DNA from: Stutzerimonas stutzeri
Lineage (GTDB): Bacteria > Pseudomonadota > Gammaproteobacteria > Pseudomonadales > Pseudomonadaceae
Direction: 5' to 3'
DNA length: 64,000 nt
Assembly: GCF_018138085.1 (NCBI RefSeq)
Contig: NZ_CP073105.1
Span: 2,294,001-2,358,000, forward strand
The notes below the pieces were generated by a model that made no database searches, was not told where the DNA came from, and saw only the letters and a list, made by a program, of their open reading frames with translations. How positions within the stretch are numbered: position 1 is the stretch's first letter; each line of letters starts with the position of its first letter. The position numbers and the translations under genes are program-made. Below, piece by piece: positions 26,161 to 34,181 of this stretch.

Positions 26161-26457
26161 CTAAACGCTCTCGACGATGTCGTCCCAGTCGTGATGCTTC
26201 TTGATGTAGGCCGCGACGAACTCGCAGACCGGCACGATGCGCTTGCCCTGCTGGCGGGTGTCGTCCAGCGCTCCACGCACCAGCAGGCTGCCCAAGCCTT
26301 GCCCCTCGAGGCTCTGGTCCACCTCGGTATGGGTGAAGACCCGGCGCGAGCCGTCCGATTGGTATTCGGTGAAGCCCAGCTCTTGCCCACCAACCTCCAG
26401 TACATAACGGTTGGCCGCTTCGTCGTGCCGCACGCGTGCGTTTTCGTTGTCGCTCAT
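26161..26457 (-). CDS. YjdJ/GtlN-type GNAT N-acetyltransferase
   Basis: A 98-residue minimal GNAT domain: LEVGGQELGFTEYQ, RVFTHTEVDQSLEGQGLGSL (acetyl-CoA loop), LVRGALDDTRQQGKRIVPVC and EFVAAYIKKHHDW. This is the N-acetyltransferase-like small family (COG2388); the substrate is unknown. The start at 26457 follows GGAGCACAAGC on the minus strand. It runs in the same direction as the flanking small genes. Confidence 0.88.
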   Translation of the reverse strand: MSDNENARVRHDEAANRYVLEVGGQELGFTEYQSDGSRRVFTHTEVDQSLEGQGLGSLLVRGALDDTRQQGKRIVPVCEFVAAYIKKHHDWDDIVESV

Positions 26458-26512
26458 GCTTGTGCTCCTGTTGCCAAAAGGGTTTTTGCAGCCGTGCCGG
26501 GAGGGGCGTCGA

Positions 26513-26824
26513 TTACAACGCGTCGACCAGCGCCCGGCCCAAGTCGCAGCCGCGTTGCAGCGCATCCTCGAAGCTGCGGTAGTGCTCGGCCTGGTCGACA
26601 CTGACCGGAACGATGATTTCGCGATCCTTGACCACCTCGGCGCCCACGGCCCAGAGCGTCTCGCCGAAGGTTTCGTATTCGTAGCCGGTAATGTGCACGA
26701 TCACGTCGTAGCCGCGATAGCCCAAGCGATGGCTGTGCGGAATCTGGTGGTCGCTGCCGCTCGGGATATGCCCGGGCGTCTCGAAATAGGGCTGTTCCGC
26801 GTCCGGTTTGACGGCCTTGGTCAT
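26513..26824 (-). CDS. Conserved hypothetical protein
   Basis: A 103-residue protein of unknown function. It is hydrophilic with an aromatic-rich middle (GYRGYDVIVHITGYEYETFG) and an acidic end (EHYRSFEDALQRGCDLGRAL). GGAGGCCCAGCA precedes the ATG at 26824, clearly fixing the start; a longer frame runs into the REP array. I recognise similar uncharacterised proteins in Pseudomonas but no domain. It probably shares an operon with the acetyltransferase, 55 bases away. Confidence 0.72.
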   Translation of the reverse strand: MTKAVKPDAEQPYFETPGHIPSGSDHQIPHSHRLGYRGYDVIVHITGYEYETFGETLWAVGAEVVKDREIIVPVSVDQAEHYRSFEDALQRGCDLGRALVDAL

Positions 26825-26923
26825 TGCTGGGCCTCCTGTGCGTGGCTGATCGGATGGCTTGTCAGGATTGGGCCGGGCCGACAGCCCATCGTTCCCCTGG
26901 CCAGAAAAAAGCGCACCAGCCTC

Positions 26924-27327
26924 TGTAGGAACGGGCTCTGCCCGCGATCCCGGGGTTCGGTTTACGCCCCGGTATATCGCCCACAACGTTCGCAGGCAGA
27001 GCCTGCTCCTACGCGATGCCTGAGGCCCGAATTCGCAACGCTAACTTGTAGGAGCGGGCTCTGCCCGCGATCCCGGGGGTTCGGTTTGCCTCGGTATATG
27101 ACCCCACCAACGGTCGCAGGCAGAGCCTGCTCCTACACGCGATGCCGGAGACCCGAATTCGCAACGCCAACCTGTAGGAGCGGGCTCTGCCCGCGATCCC
27201 GGGGTTCGGTTTACGCCTCGGTATATGGCTCAACCAACGGTCGCAGGCAGAGCCTGCTCCTACACGCGATGCCTGAGGCCCGAATTCGCAACGCTAACCT
27301 GTAGGAGCGGGCTCTGCCCGCGACCCA
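26924..27327. repeat. REP array, three full units and one half unit
   Basis: Units begin at 26924, 27047, 27173 and 27300 with TGTAGGA(G/A)CGGGCTCTGC and close with GCAGGCAGAGCCTGCTCCTA. Here the spacer (GATGCCTGAGGCCCGAATTC...) is conserved too, giving a period of 123-127 bases. The last unit stops after its left arm at about 27327. The array lies between the minus-strand small genes and the NosR-like gene. Confidence 0.92.
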
Positions 27328-27449
27328 CTTGCGGCGTGCGCTGGATCGCGACCTAGACCGAAGTAGTGGGTGACCGACCAGCAAGTCGCATGGCGCTGCC
27401 GGCGCGGCTGACTAGCATGGGTCCATAACTACAAAACCGAGAGGCCCTC

Positions 27450-29594
27450 ATGGCTCGCCGCGCCTGTTTGCCGTCATCGTTGCGCACCTTCCTGGTGTGG
27501 CTGTGCCTGTTGGCTAGCCCATTGCTGGCTGCGCAGGAGCTGGACGAGCAAATCCTGCAGCTGTTTCCCAAGGCGACGCGCATCGAGCCGAAGCAGGACA
27601 ATCCGCCGGTCTACAGCGCCTACCAACTCGACGATCTGCTCGGCTACGCCTTCGAGTCCACCGATTATTCCGATCTCCAGGGCTTTTCCGGCAAGCCGAT
27701 CAGGCTGTTGATCGGCATGAATCCTCAGGGTGTGCTCACCGGCGTGCGGGTGCTGGAGCACCATGAGCCGGTGTTTCTGCATGGTCTGGGCGAGCAGGCG
27801 CTGTTCGATTTCGTCGACCAGTATCGGCAGCAATCGATCACCAAGCCCATCGTCGTCGGCGGCCGCGAAGGCACCGCCACCAGCAACGACTCGGTCACCC
27901 GCATCGATGGCGTGAGCAAGGCCACGGTATCGGTGGTGATCGTCAACGAAACCGTGCTGCTCTCGGCGCTGAGCGTGGCGCGGCAGCTGCTCGAGGGCTT
28001 TGCCGGCGGTCCGCTGGCCACCCCGAAGCCTGACCTCTACGAGCCGCTCGACTGGGACGCGCTGCTTCAGCGCGGCTACGTCCAGCACTGGACGGTGAGC
28101 CGCGAGGAGGTGGAAGCGGACATCGGTCATTCCCTCGACGGCTACCAGGCGCTGGATACCGACAGCGATGACCCCTTCAGCGAGCTGTATTTCGCCTACC
28201 TGAACGCACCGATCATCGGCCGCAATCTGCTCGGTGAGGCGGGGTTCGAGAGGCTGATGACCGAGCTGCAGCCCAACGAACAGGCGTTGCTGGTGCTGTC
28301 GTCCGGGCTGTACCCGCACGTGCCGGACGACTTCGTGCCCGCGACCGCCCCGAGCCGGCTGGTGCTGATGCAGAATGAGCATCCCATCGACCTGCAGGAC
28401 ATGAACTTCAACAACGGTGCGGTCATGGATCTGCTGGACGCGCCGGTCGAGCCAGCCGAAGCGCATATCTTCCGGATCAAGGCGCACAACGACTTCAACC
28501 CCGCCGAGCCGGCCGGGCTGCGGCTCAACGTCAAGCTGCAGCGCAACCATCTGGTGGAAACCAATACCCAGCTCACCCGCGAGTTCCAGCTCGATCCGGC
28601 GCTGTTCGACATTCAGGAAGCCCAGGTCGTGGCCGAGCCGGTGCCGATCTGGTTGCATATGTGGCAGGAGCGCTGGTGGCAGGTCGGCCTGGTCGGGCTG
28701 GCGCTGATGGTGCTGACGGGCGTGTTCATCTGGCAGCACCGGATAAGCCGGCACAGCCGCGGTTTCCAGCTGTTTCGCGCCGGTTATCTGCTGTTCACCC
28801 TGTTGTTCATCGGGCTCTACGCCCAGGGCCAGCTCTCGGTCGTGAACATCTTCACCTTGCTGCTGGCGCTGTGGAAAGACTTCGATATCCGCGTGTTCCT
28901 GATGGATCCGGTGATCTTCATGCTCTGGAGCTTCACCTTCGTCAGCCTGTTCCTCTGGGGGCGCGGGGTGTTCTGCGGCTGGCTGTGCCCGTTCGGCGCC
29001 TTGCAGGAAATGCTTGGCTGGGTCGCCAAGCGCCTGCGGATTCGCCAGTGGAAGATTTCCGACCGCACCCATTCGCGCCTGCAATGGCTCAAGTACCTGA
29101 TCCTCGTCGGACTGGTGCCGGTGGCCTTCTATTCACTGACCCTGGCCGAGCGGCTCGCCGAGGTCGAACCCTTCAAGACCAGCATCACCTTGTTCTTCGT
29201 GCGCTCCTGGCCGTTCGTGCTCTATGCCGTGGTGCTGCTCGGGCTCGGGCTGTTCGTGCATAAGTTCTATTGCCGCTACGTCTGCCCGCTGGGCGCCGGG
29301 CTGGCGATCCTCGGCAAGTTCCATCTGTTCGCCTGGCTCAAGCGAATCGACCCCTGCGGCCAGCCCTGCCAACACTGCAAGAACCACTGCGAGATCGGTG
29401 CGATCAAGCGTGACGGGCGCATCGACTACGACGAATGCATCCAGTGCCTGGAGTGCATCGTCATCCTCAACAATGACGATCAGTGCGTGGCCACCATCAG
29501 TGCGCGCAAGCGGGCGGAAAAGGCCGGGCGGCATGCCCAGGGCGAGCTGATCGCCACCGACGCCATGGCGCCGCACGCGCTGCCTGCGCCTTGA
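27450..29594 (+). CDS. NosR/NirI-family membrane flavo-iron-sulfur protein
   Basis: A 714-residue protein built like NosR. Signal-like N-terminus (TFLVWLCLLASPLLAAQELD), a periplasmic FMN-binding domain with RIDGVSKATVS, whose Thr is the likely covalent flavin site, then six membrane helices with CGWLCPFG and CRYVCPLG motifs, and a cytoplasmic end with two 4Fe-4S sites (CGQPCQHCKNHC and CIQCLECIV). NosR passes electrons to nitrous-oxide reductase and is needed for nos expression. No nosZ, nosD or nir genes are adjacent, so this is a solitary paralog; its partner is unknown. GAGAGG lies five bases before the ATG. Confidence 0.88.
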   Translation: MARRACLPSSLRTFLVWLCLLASPLLAAQELDEQILQLFPKATRIEPKQDNPPVYSAYQLDDLLGYAFESTDYSDLQGFSGKPIRLLIGMNPQGVLTGVRVLEHHEPVFLHGLGEQALFDFVDQYRQQSITKPIVVGGREGTATSNDSVTRIDGVSKATVSVVIVNETVLLSALSVARQLLEGFAGGPLATPKPDLYEPLDWDALLQRGYVQHWTVSREEVEADIGHSLDGYQALDTDSDDPFSELYFAYLNAPIIGRNLLGEAGFERLMTELQPNEQALLVLSSGLYPHVPDDFVPATAPSRLVLMQNEHPIDLQDMNFNNGAVMDLLDAPVEPAEAHIFRIKAHNDFNPAEPAGLRLNVKLQRNHLVETNTQLTREFQLDPALFDIQEAQVVAEPVPIWLHMWQERWWQVGLVGLALMVLTGVFIWQHRISRHSRGFQLFRAGYLLFTLLFIGLYAQGQLSVVNIFTLLLALWKDFDIRVFLMDPVIFMLWSFTFVSLFLWGRGVFCGWLCPFGALQEMLGWVAKRLRIRQWKISDRTHSRLQWLKYLILVGLVPVAFYSLTLAERLAEVEPFKTSITLFFVRSWPFVLYAVVLLGLGLFVHKFYCRYVCPLGAGLAILGKFHLFAWLKRIDPCGQPCQHCKNHCEIGAIKRDGRIDYDECIQCLECIVILNNDDQCVATISARKRAEKAGRHAQGELIATDAMAPHALPAP

Positions 29595-29763
29595 TGCCGC
29601 GCGGGGCGCAGGCGGTGGTCAGCTGACCGGCTGGTTCTGCAATGCTGCACAGCGGATCTGCGCCCATGGCTATTGTTCGCCCGCACCAGTTCGCTAGCAT
29701 CGGACGCCTTTGGCGCATCGGCTGGCCCGGTCCGCCCGTACCCCTTGCTGTGAAGAGGCCCCC

Positions 29764-30951
29764 ATGGCTGAACGTGAAATCGTCGTTGTCGGTGCGGTGC
29801 GCACCCCGATCGGCTCCTTTGGCGGCGCGCTGAAGGATGTCGACCTGATCACTCTTGCCACCACGGCCTGCCGCGGGGCGCTGGAGCGCTCCGGTACCCC
29901 GGCCGATGCGGTCGGCCATGTGGTAATGGGCAACGTGATCCCCACCGAGCCGCGCGATGGTTACCTGGCGCGCGTGGCCTCGGTGGACGCCGGCATTCCG
30001 CTGGAAACGCCGGCCTTCAACGTCAACCGCCTGTGCGGCTCCGGCCTGCAGGCGGTGATCTCGGCGGCGCAGTCGATCCTGCTCGGCGACACCGATGTGG
30101 CGATTGGCAGCGGTGCGGAGAGCATGAGCCGCGGGCCTTTCATCCTGCCGAACCTGCGCTGGGGCGCACGTCTCGGCGACAGCCAGGCGATCGATTACAT
30201 GAACACGCTGCTGCACGATCCCTGGGGCAAGTTCCACATGGGCGTGACGGCAGAGAACGTCGCCGAGCGCTATGGCATCAGCCGCGAACAGCAGGACGTG
30301 CTGGCGCTGGAAAGCCAGCAGCGCGCCGCCCGTGCCATCGAGCAAGGACGTTTTCGCGAGCAGATCGTCCCGGTAGCCGTCGAGACGCGCAAGGGAACTG
30401 TCCACTTCGAGGCCGACGAGCACGTCCGCGCGGACCTGACCGCCGAGCGGCTCGCGGCATTGAAGCCGATCTTCAAGAAGGAGCACGGCACCGTGACCGC
30501 TGGCAATGCCTCGGGCCTCAACGACGGCGCCGCGGCGCTGGTGCTGGCTGAGGCGGGGCGGGCTCGCGCCTTGGGTTTACAGCCCATGGCACGCCTGGTC
30601 GGTTATGCCCACGCCGGCGTCGACCCGGCTTATATGGGCATTGGTCCGGTGCCCGCGGTACGCAAGCTGCTGGAGCGCACCGGCATCCACCTGGAGCAGA
30701 TCGACGTGATCGAAGCCAACGAAGCCTTCGCCGCTCAGGCCTGCGCGGTGATGCAGGAGCTGGAGCTGGACCCGGTGCGGGTCAACCCCAACGGCTCCGG
30801 CATTTCCCTCGGGCATCCGGTGGGCGCGACTGGCGCGATCATCAGCGTCAAGGCCATTCATGAGCTGCAACGCATCGGCGGCCGCTATGCGCTGGTGACC
30901 ATGTGCATCGGCGGCGGGCAGGGGATCGCGGCGCTGTTCGAGCGGTGCTGA
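29764..30951 (+). CDS. Acetyl-CoA acetyltransferase (thiolase)
   Basis: A 395-residue type II thiolase that condenses or cleaves acetoacetyl-CoA. The nucleophilic Cys91 lies in NRLCGSGLQA, the catalytic His in GHPVGATGA, and the second Cys in MCIGGGQGIA; NANGSG-type turn is NPNGSGISLG. The start at 29764 follows GAAGAGG. It could serve fatty-acid or ketone-body breakdown or polyhydroxybutyrate synthesis (PhaA/AtoB-like); no phaB/phaC or atoDA genes are adjacent, so the pathway is open. Confidence 0.93.
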   Translation: MAEREIVVVGAVRTPIGSFGGALKDVDLITLATTACRGALERSGTPADAVGHVVMGNVIPTEPRDGYLARVASVDAGIPLETPAFNVNRLCGSGLQAVISAAQSILLGDTDVAIGSGAESMSRGPFILPNLRWGARLGDSQAIDYMNTLLHDPWGKFHMGVTAENVAERYGISREQQDVLALESQQRAARAIEQGRFREQIVPVAVETRKGTVHFEADEHVRADLTAERLAALKPIFKKEHGTVTAGNASGLNDGAAALVLAEAGRARALGLQPMARLVGYAHAGVDPAYMGIGPVPAVRKLLERTGIHLEQIDVIEANEAFAAQACAVMQELELDPVRVNPNGSGISLGHPVGATGAIISVKAIHELQRIGGRYALVTMCIGGGQGIAALFERC

Positions 30952-31072
30952 GCGCAAGCGTTCGCGTTTGTCGGGCATGGCCATTTCGATTGAAGATTCC
31001 GCCGGGATAGCCGACAACCTTCGGCGAGGGTGATAACTACGCCAAGAGAACCGGCTTCCCACAGGACTATTC

Positions 31073-31981
31073 ATGAACAACGCATCCGCCACCGACGCCT
31101 TATCGCTTCTGCTGTTCACGCTGCGCAGCGGCAAACAGATGGCGATCAACCTGTTGAAGGTCAGCGAGATCATTCCGACGCCGTCATTGACCCGGCTGCC
31201 CGAATCCCATCCCCATGTGCGCGGCGTCGCCACCTTGCGGGGGCAGCCGTTGTCGGTAATCGACCTGAGCCTGGCCATCGGCATGGCGCCGTTGCAGGAC
31301 CCAAAAGGTGGCTGCTTGATCGTTACCGAGATCAGCCGCTCGAAGCAGGGGCTTCATGTGCAGGCGGTGGTCAAGATCGTGCACATCCAGTCGTCGAAGA
31401 TCCTGCCGCCGCCCTACGGTGCACGTAGCAACTCCTTTATCACCGGCACGGCGGAAGTCGATGGCGAGCTGATCCAGATCCTCGACGTGGAAAAGGTCAT
31501 CCATAACATCGCACCGGTGCCGGACGATGCCGACATTTCCGACCTCGATGATCAGGACGCCCAATTGCTCACCGAAACCCGCGCCCTGATCGTCGATGAC
31601 AGCCAGGTGGCGATTCATATGTCTGTGTCGGCGCTGACCAAGATGGGCGTGACCTGCCATGCGGTGCGCAGTGCACGCGAAGCCTTCGAAACGCTCGATC
31701 GCCTCAAGGACAGCTACGAGGCGATCAACGTAGTGGTCTCGGACATCGAGATGCCGGAGATGGACGGCTACTCATTCACCCAGGCGCTCCGCAAGCACCC
31801 CGATTACGCCTCGATCTATGTGCTGTTGCACACCTCGCTGGACAGCACCATCAGCACCGACAAGGCCAAGGCCGCCGGCGCCAACGACATCCTCACCAAG
31901 TTCTCCCCGCCGGAAATGGCCAAATGCATGCTGCGCGCGGCGCGGGTCATCCATCTCGGCGAGGATGCCTCGGTCGCCTGA
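31073..31981 (+). CDS. cheV: CheV chemotaxis coupling protein (CheW-REC)
   Basis: A 302-residue CheV. Residues 10-155 form a CheW domain (LLLFTLRSGKQMAINLLKVS, EIIPTPSLTRLPESHPHVRG, TGTAEVDGELIQILDVEK); residues 170-300 form a receiver with DDSQVAIH, phosphoacceptor Asp in VVVSDIEMPEMDGYSF and Lys in LTKFSPPEM. It couples chemoreceptors to CheA and may act as a phosphate sink. It is orphan here, with no other che genes in the window. AGGA lies eight bases before the ATG; a REP array follows the stop. Confidence 0.94.
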   Translation: MNNASATDALSLLLFTLRSGKQMAINLLKVSEIIPTPSLTRLPESHPHVRGVATLRGQPLSVIDLSLAIGMAPLQDPKGGCLIVTEISRSKQGLHVQAVVKIVHIQSSKILPPPYGARSNSFITGTAEVDGELIQILDVEKVIHNIAPVPDDADISDLDDQDAQLLTETRALIVDDSQVAIHMSVSALTKMGVTCHAVRSAREAFETLDRLKDSYEAINVVVSDIEMPEMDGYSFTQALRKHPDYASIYVLLHTSLDSTISTDKAKAAGANDILTKFSPPEMAKCMLRAARVIHLGEDASVA

Positions 31982-32012
31982 GCGAGCTGGCATCCGGGTA
32001 GCGCACCGGCTT

Positions 32013-32621
32013 TGTAGGAGCGGGCTCTGCCCGCGACTCGGGGGTTCGGTTTACGCCTCGGTGCATGACCTCCACCCCGTTCGCAGGCAGAGCCTGCTCC
32101 TACACACAATGCGTCGCAAGGCAGCCATGCGGACCTGTAGGAGCGGGCTCTGCCCGCGATCCATGGGTTCGGTTTACGCCTCGGTGCGTGATCGCCACCT
32201 CCGATCGCAGGCAGAGCCTGCTCCTACACGCGATGCTTCGCGAGGTGGCCATGCGGACCTGTAGGAGCGGGCTCTGCCCGCGACGCAGGGGTTCGGTTTA
32301 CGCCTCGGTGCTTGATCGCCACCTCCGATCGCAGGCAGAGCCTGCTCCTACACGCGATGCGAAGGCCCGTGTTCGCAAGGCGGCCATGAGGGCCTGTAGG
32401 AGCGGGCTCTGCCCGCGATCCATGGGTTCGGTATACGCCTAGGTGCATGATCTCCGCTCCGATCGCAGGCAGAGCCTGCTCCTACACGCGATGCGAAGGC
32501 CCGAGTTCGCAAAGCGGCCATGCGGACCTGTAGGAGCGGGCTCTGCCCGCGACTCGGGGGTTCGGTTTGCGTCTCGGTGCGTGATCGCCACCTCCGATCG
32601 CAGGCAGAGCCTGCTCCTACA
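32013..32621. repeat. REP array of five units
   Basis: Units begin at 32013, 32136, 32260, 32395 and 32529 with TGTAGGAGCGGGCTCTGCCC and end with GCAGGCAGAGCCTGCTCCTA. The centre (GGGTTCGGTTTACGCCTCGG) and the spacer (ACACGCGATGCG...GCGGCCATGCGGACC) are conserved, giving a period of 123-135. It is the same REP kind as at 26924-27327. A relic (TTGTAGGATCGCCAG) follows at about 32654. Confidence 0.93.
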
Positions 32622-32675
32622 CGCAATGTTGAAAATGCGGGTTAGTGCACCGGCCGTTGTAGGATCGCCAGCCGG

Positions 32676-33794
32676 TCAGTTGCCGTGTTTGCCGAAGCTC
32701 GCGTCGCGTGTGTTGACGTAGAGCGCATACAGCGAATGGCTGCTGGCCATGAACAGCCGGTTGCCCTTGCTGCCGCCGAAGCAGAGATTGGCGCAGCGCT
32801 CGGGCAGCCTGATCTTGCCGATCGCCTTGCCCTGCGGATTGAAGATCATCACGCCGTCCAGCTCCGCGGTGTTGGCTTCCTGCGCGCCAGAGCTGCCCCA
32901 GCCGCACCACAGATTGCCGTCCTCGTCGCACTTGATGCCATCCAGTGCGCCGAAGGCGGGCGCCTCGATATGCTTGCGGCGCTCGCCCAGTGTGCCGTTA
33001 TCGTTGACTGGGTAGGCCCACACCAGCCGATTGGGCTCTGCGCGGCCTTCGACGACATACAGCGTCTTCTGGTCGGGCGAGAAGCACAGCCCGTTGGGGC
33101 CGGAGATCGAATCGATCACACGGGTCACAGCGCCGGTTTCGCCGTCGATGCGGTAGACGGCGTCCGGCAGCTCGGTTTGAATCTTGTGCCCTTCGTAGAA
33201 GTTGCTGGTCTGGAAGGGCGGGTCGGTGAACCAGATCGAGCCGTCCTGCCTGACCGCGAGATCGTTCGGCGAATTGAAACGCTTGCCCTCGAATGTGTCG
33301 GCCAACACCGTGATGCTGCCGTCCGGCTCGGTGCGCGTGACGCGACGGCCCTGGTCGTTGGTGGTCGAGCCTTCGCAGGCCAATAGCCGCCCTTGCAGAT
33401 CGCGGCTCAGACCGTTGGAGTGGTTCGAGGGTTGGCGGTAGACGTCAAACGAGCCGGTGATCTCGTCCCAACGCATGATGCGATTTTCGGGAATGTCGCT
33501 GACCAGCAGGTAACGGCCATCGCCGACCCAGACCGGGCCCTCGGCCCAGCGCATGCCGCCGGCGAGCTTCTCGACGCTGGCGTTGAACAGCCGGTACTTG
33601 GTGAAGCTCTCGTCGAGGATTTCTACGAGTTCATCCGGGTAGCGCTGGGTCAGCGGTTCGGCAAAGGCGAGCCGGGGCAGGCCCAGGCTGCCCATCGAGG
33701 CGATTCCAGCCGATACCATCAGCGAGTTTTTCAGAAAGTCTCGGCGGGCATTGCGCGGATTGTTGCTGGCGCAATCGTCGTTCATTGCGGTCAT
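32676..33794 (-). CDS. Tat-exported SMP-30/gluconolactonase-family protein
   Basis: A 372-residue beta-propeller of the SMP-30/gluconolaconase/LRE family, carrying a twin-arginine signal (NARRDFLKNSLMVSAGIASM, cleavage near LAFAEP). Family motifs: AEGPVWVGDGRYLLVSDIPE, PSNHSNGLSRDLQGRLLACE, FNSPNDLAVRQDGSIWFTDP, ISGPNGLCFSPDQKTLYVVE, FGALDGIKCDEDGNLWCGWG. Glu, Asn and Asp residues in these form the usual divalent-metal site of lactone hydrolases. Periplasmic lactonase activity on a sugar lactone is likely, substrate unknown. GTAGGA precedes the first ATG; a second ATG lies three codons on. Confidence 0.9.
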   Translation of the reverse strand: MTAMNDDCASNNPRNARRDFLKNSLMVSAGIASMGSLGLPRLAFAEPLTQRYPDELVEILDESFTKYRLFNASVEKLAGGMRWAEGPVWVGDGRYLLVSDIPENRIMRWDEITGSFDVYRQPSNHSNGLSRDLQGRLLACEGSTTNDQGRRVTRTEPDGSITVLADTFEGKRFNSPNDLAVRQDGSIWFTDPPFQTSNFYEGHKIQTELPDAVYRIDGETGAVTRVIDSISGPNGLCFSPDQKTLYVVEGRAEPNRLVWAYPVNDNGTLGERRKHIEAPAFGALDGIKCDEDGNLWCGWGSSGAQEANTAELDGVMIFNPQGKAIGKIRLPERCANLCFGGSKGNRLFMASSHSLYALYVNTRDASFGKHGN

Positions 33795-33985
33795 GGCGTG
33801 CGTCCTACGTAAGTTTTATGGGCGAGCGAATCCGTTCCGCTGAGATAAGGCGGTCAGGGGGTGCGCAGGTGATCAGCGACTCGGTCGAGGCGGGCTGTGC
33901 GCGTGGCGCAACAGCGGCAGAACGCGCTCGGCAGTCGGGCGTGGCGAAGGGGGCATGCGACTATCCATTGTTATTGTTGGGTAAT

Positions 33986-33998
33986 GTTGTCGTACAAC
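33986..33998. promoter_or_regulatory. Palindrome resembling a FadR-type GntR operator
   Basis: GTTGTCGTACAAC is a perfect 13-base palindrome fitting the TNGTNNNACNA consensus of the FadR subfamily of GntR regulators, which often control sugar-acid genes. It lies in the 387-base gap between the SMP-30 gene (minus) and polB (plus), otherwise A+T-richer and without genes. No GntR gene is in the window. Confidence 0.35.
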
Positions 33999-34181
33999 TC
34001 GGCTTAGTATTGTCAGGGTATGGTGGCTTGTCAAAGCCGATTCTTGCTCAAACAAGAAAGCTTTTTAGCGCGGACTGACTTCTTGTTCGACATCGTATGA
34101 GTCACTTGCCTCGTTTTGTCGCGTCCTCCAAGGGCATTGCCACGTAGAATGGGCGCCTCGAAAGAATAAGGACGGCGGACG

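Noticed and set aside
27330..27449. FNR/Dnr box upstream of the NosR-like gene
   Set aside because: No TTGAT-N4-ATCAA or close variant is visible.
27474..29084. 536-codon minus-strand frame across the NosR-like gene
   Set aside because: Antisense shadow with repetitive His/Gln/Arg-rich composition and no motifs.
33840..34181. LexA/SOS box upstream of polB
   Set aside because: No CTGT-N8-ACAG palindrome is present in the region.
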